This document shows, one piece after another, positions 63,348 through 64,000 of a stretch of DNA of 64,000 nt (the first letter of the stretch is position 1; the number at the start of each line of letters is the position of its first letter). The position numbers and the translations under genes are program-made. The DNA lies in contig WLWX01000001.1 of NCBI GenBank assembly GCA_012103375.1, forward strand, positions 920,501-984,500, read 5' to 3'. The stretch is from Paracoccaceae bacterium. Lineage in GTDB: Bacteria > Pseudomonadota > Alphaproteobacteria > Rhodobacterales > Rhodobacteraceae. The notes below the pieces were generated by a model. That model was not told where the DNA came from. It was given only the letters and a program-made list of their open reading frames with translations, and searched no databases.

Positions 63348-64000
63348 TTACGACGCGCGGCGCGATATGGCGGAAACGTCTGTTTCAAGCGGGCTGAAGC
63401 GGCTGGACGCGATCCAGTCGATCAGGCTATCGGCAGCCATGGGGGTGGCGGCCACCTGGCCCTGCATCAGGTTGCAGCCAAGACTCTTCACCGTCTTTGC
63501 CTGGTCGTCAGTTTCGACGCCTTTGACGATCATGCGGATATTGAGTGTTTCACAAAGTTGGACAATGGATTTGAAGATGGTGCGGCGCGAAGGGTTGCCG
63601 GCGAGGTCCTCGATTAGCATCGGGTCGGTCTTGACGCCGTTGAATTTAAGCTGCGCCAGATGCGAAAGGCCCGCATAACCGACGCCGAAGTCATCCAGCG
63701 CCACGCGAACGCCAAGCGCATTCAGGCGCGCGATGGCTTCCTGGGATTCGTGAATGGCTCCGCTGCTTGCCAAGATGGAGTTTTCGTGTGCCTCGACAGC
63801 GATGTTGCCAAACGGCAGGTCCAGCCGGTCCATCTCCCAGGCCAGGCGGTTGACGAAACACTCCTGCATCAGGGTCTGGGACGAGGCATTGAAGCTGACC
63901 ACCAGCGTATCGAAACCATGGGCGCGCAGATCGGCAAGGGTGCGGGTGCAGGCGTGCATCGCAGCCAGATCAAGTTCGTACATCAGGTTCAATTCCAGCG
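63348..64000 (-). CDS. EAL-domain protein, N-terminus outside window
   Basis: About 217 residues of the C-terminal part of a cyclic-di-GMP phosphodiesterase domain. Motifs are present in modified form: VSFNASSQTL (Asn), VEAHENS in place of ELTES, VALDDFGVGYAGLSHL (the DDFG pair intact), VKTDPML (Lys) and VKGVETDDQA where active enzymes have AEGVET. The loss of that first Glu (K here) raises doubt about catalysis; it may be a c-di-GMP sensor. The EAL motif itself lies beyond the window edge. Confidence 0.82.
   Translation of the reverse strand, partial: LELNLMYELDLAAMHACTRTLADLRAHGFDTLVVSFNASSQTLMQECFVNRLAWEMDRLDLPFGNIAVEAHENSILASSGAIHESQEAIARLNALGVRVALDDFGVGYAGLSHLAQLKFNGVKTDPMLIEDLAGNPSRRTIFKSIVQLCETLNIRMIVKGVETDDQAKTVKSLGCNLMQGQVAATPMAADSLIDWIASSRFSPLETDVSAISRRAS

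Overview
The window looks like chromosome of a GC-rich marine alphaproteobacterium of the Rhodobacteraceae (Roseobacter-type). This is inferred from gene content, without a database search: an ethylmalonyl-CoA pathway pair (ccr, ecm), glcDEF glycolate oxidase, the sdhCDA-lipoprotein-sdhB order, a MoxR/DUF58/DUF4159 operon, an HvrA-like H-NS protein and a cobalt-type nitrile hydratase. Most housekeeping genes are GC-rich. Lower-GC patches (about 27.9-28.1, 31.4-34.2, 35.0-36.4 and 56.7-57.8 kb) look acquired.

Layout. 0-4 kb: start of rpmH, a TVP38 membrane protein with a disulfide-type flavoprotein, a histidine kinase and tRNA-Arg(ACG). 4.2-5.8 kb: IS1182-family element. 5.8-13.3 kb: DUF1285 gene, then the moxR-DUF58-DUF4159-membrane protein operon. 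13.5-19.7 kb: glcD, a small secreted protein, an IS630 copy, glcE, glcF. 19.9-24.4 kb: secreted serine protease, Hsp20, a membrane VWA protein and its ECF sigma factor. 24.5-37.2 kb: the succinate dehydrogenase locus, in which sdhCDA and sdhB are now 9.3 kb apart. 37.2-39.3 kb: DUF1989, deoD, H-NS. 39.4-44.8 kb: ecm (broken), an acyltransferase, ccr. 44.9-51.4 kb: small protein, RecD-like helicase, SDR, Rieske oxygenase, broken FAD oxidoreductase, galE. 51.8-57.7 kb: IS630, ugd, SRAP protein, small secreted and membrane proteins, cold-shock protein, BrnA-like protein, broken GHKL ATPase. 57.9-64 kb: ettA (broken), LprI-like protein, nitrile hydratase genes, EAL protein.

The dominant theme is a recent burst of three mobile families: IS1182 (three full copies of 1535 bp and one remnant), IS630 (three copies of 1053 bp, TA target, A7 frameshift) and a 218-bp element with no transposase. 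The 218-bp element has 20-bp perfect inverted repeats that match the IS1182 ends and is flanked by 4-bp target duplications, so it is best read as a miniature element mobilised by the IS1182 transposase. Six copies occur here. Two cut ecm into three parts and one (itself carrying an IS630) cuts ettA. In all three cases removing the element plus one 4-bp duplication restores the reading frame exactly. A 6.9-kb chain of IS1182 and miniature elements, carrying an MscS channel and an integrase remnant, splits a methyltransferase-glycosyltransferase gene between sdhA and sdhB. The window therefore shows a genome in active IS-driven decay, with central metabolic and translation-factor genes hit. Further decay signs are an in-frame amber stop in the GHKL gene, a frameshift in the FAD oxidoreductase and a GC-rich repeat replacing the end of an LprI-like gene.
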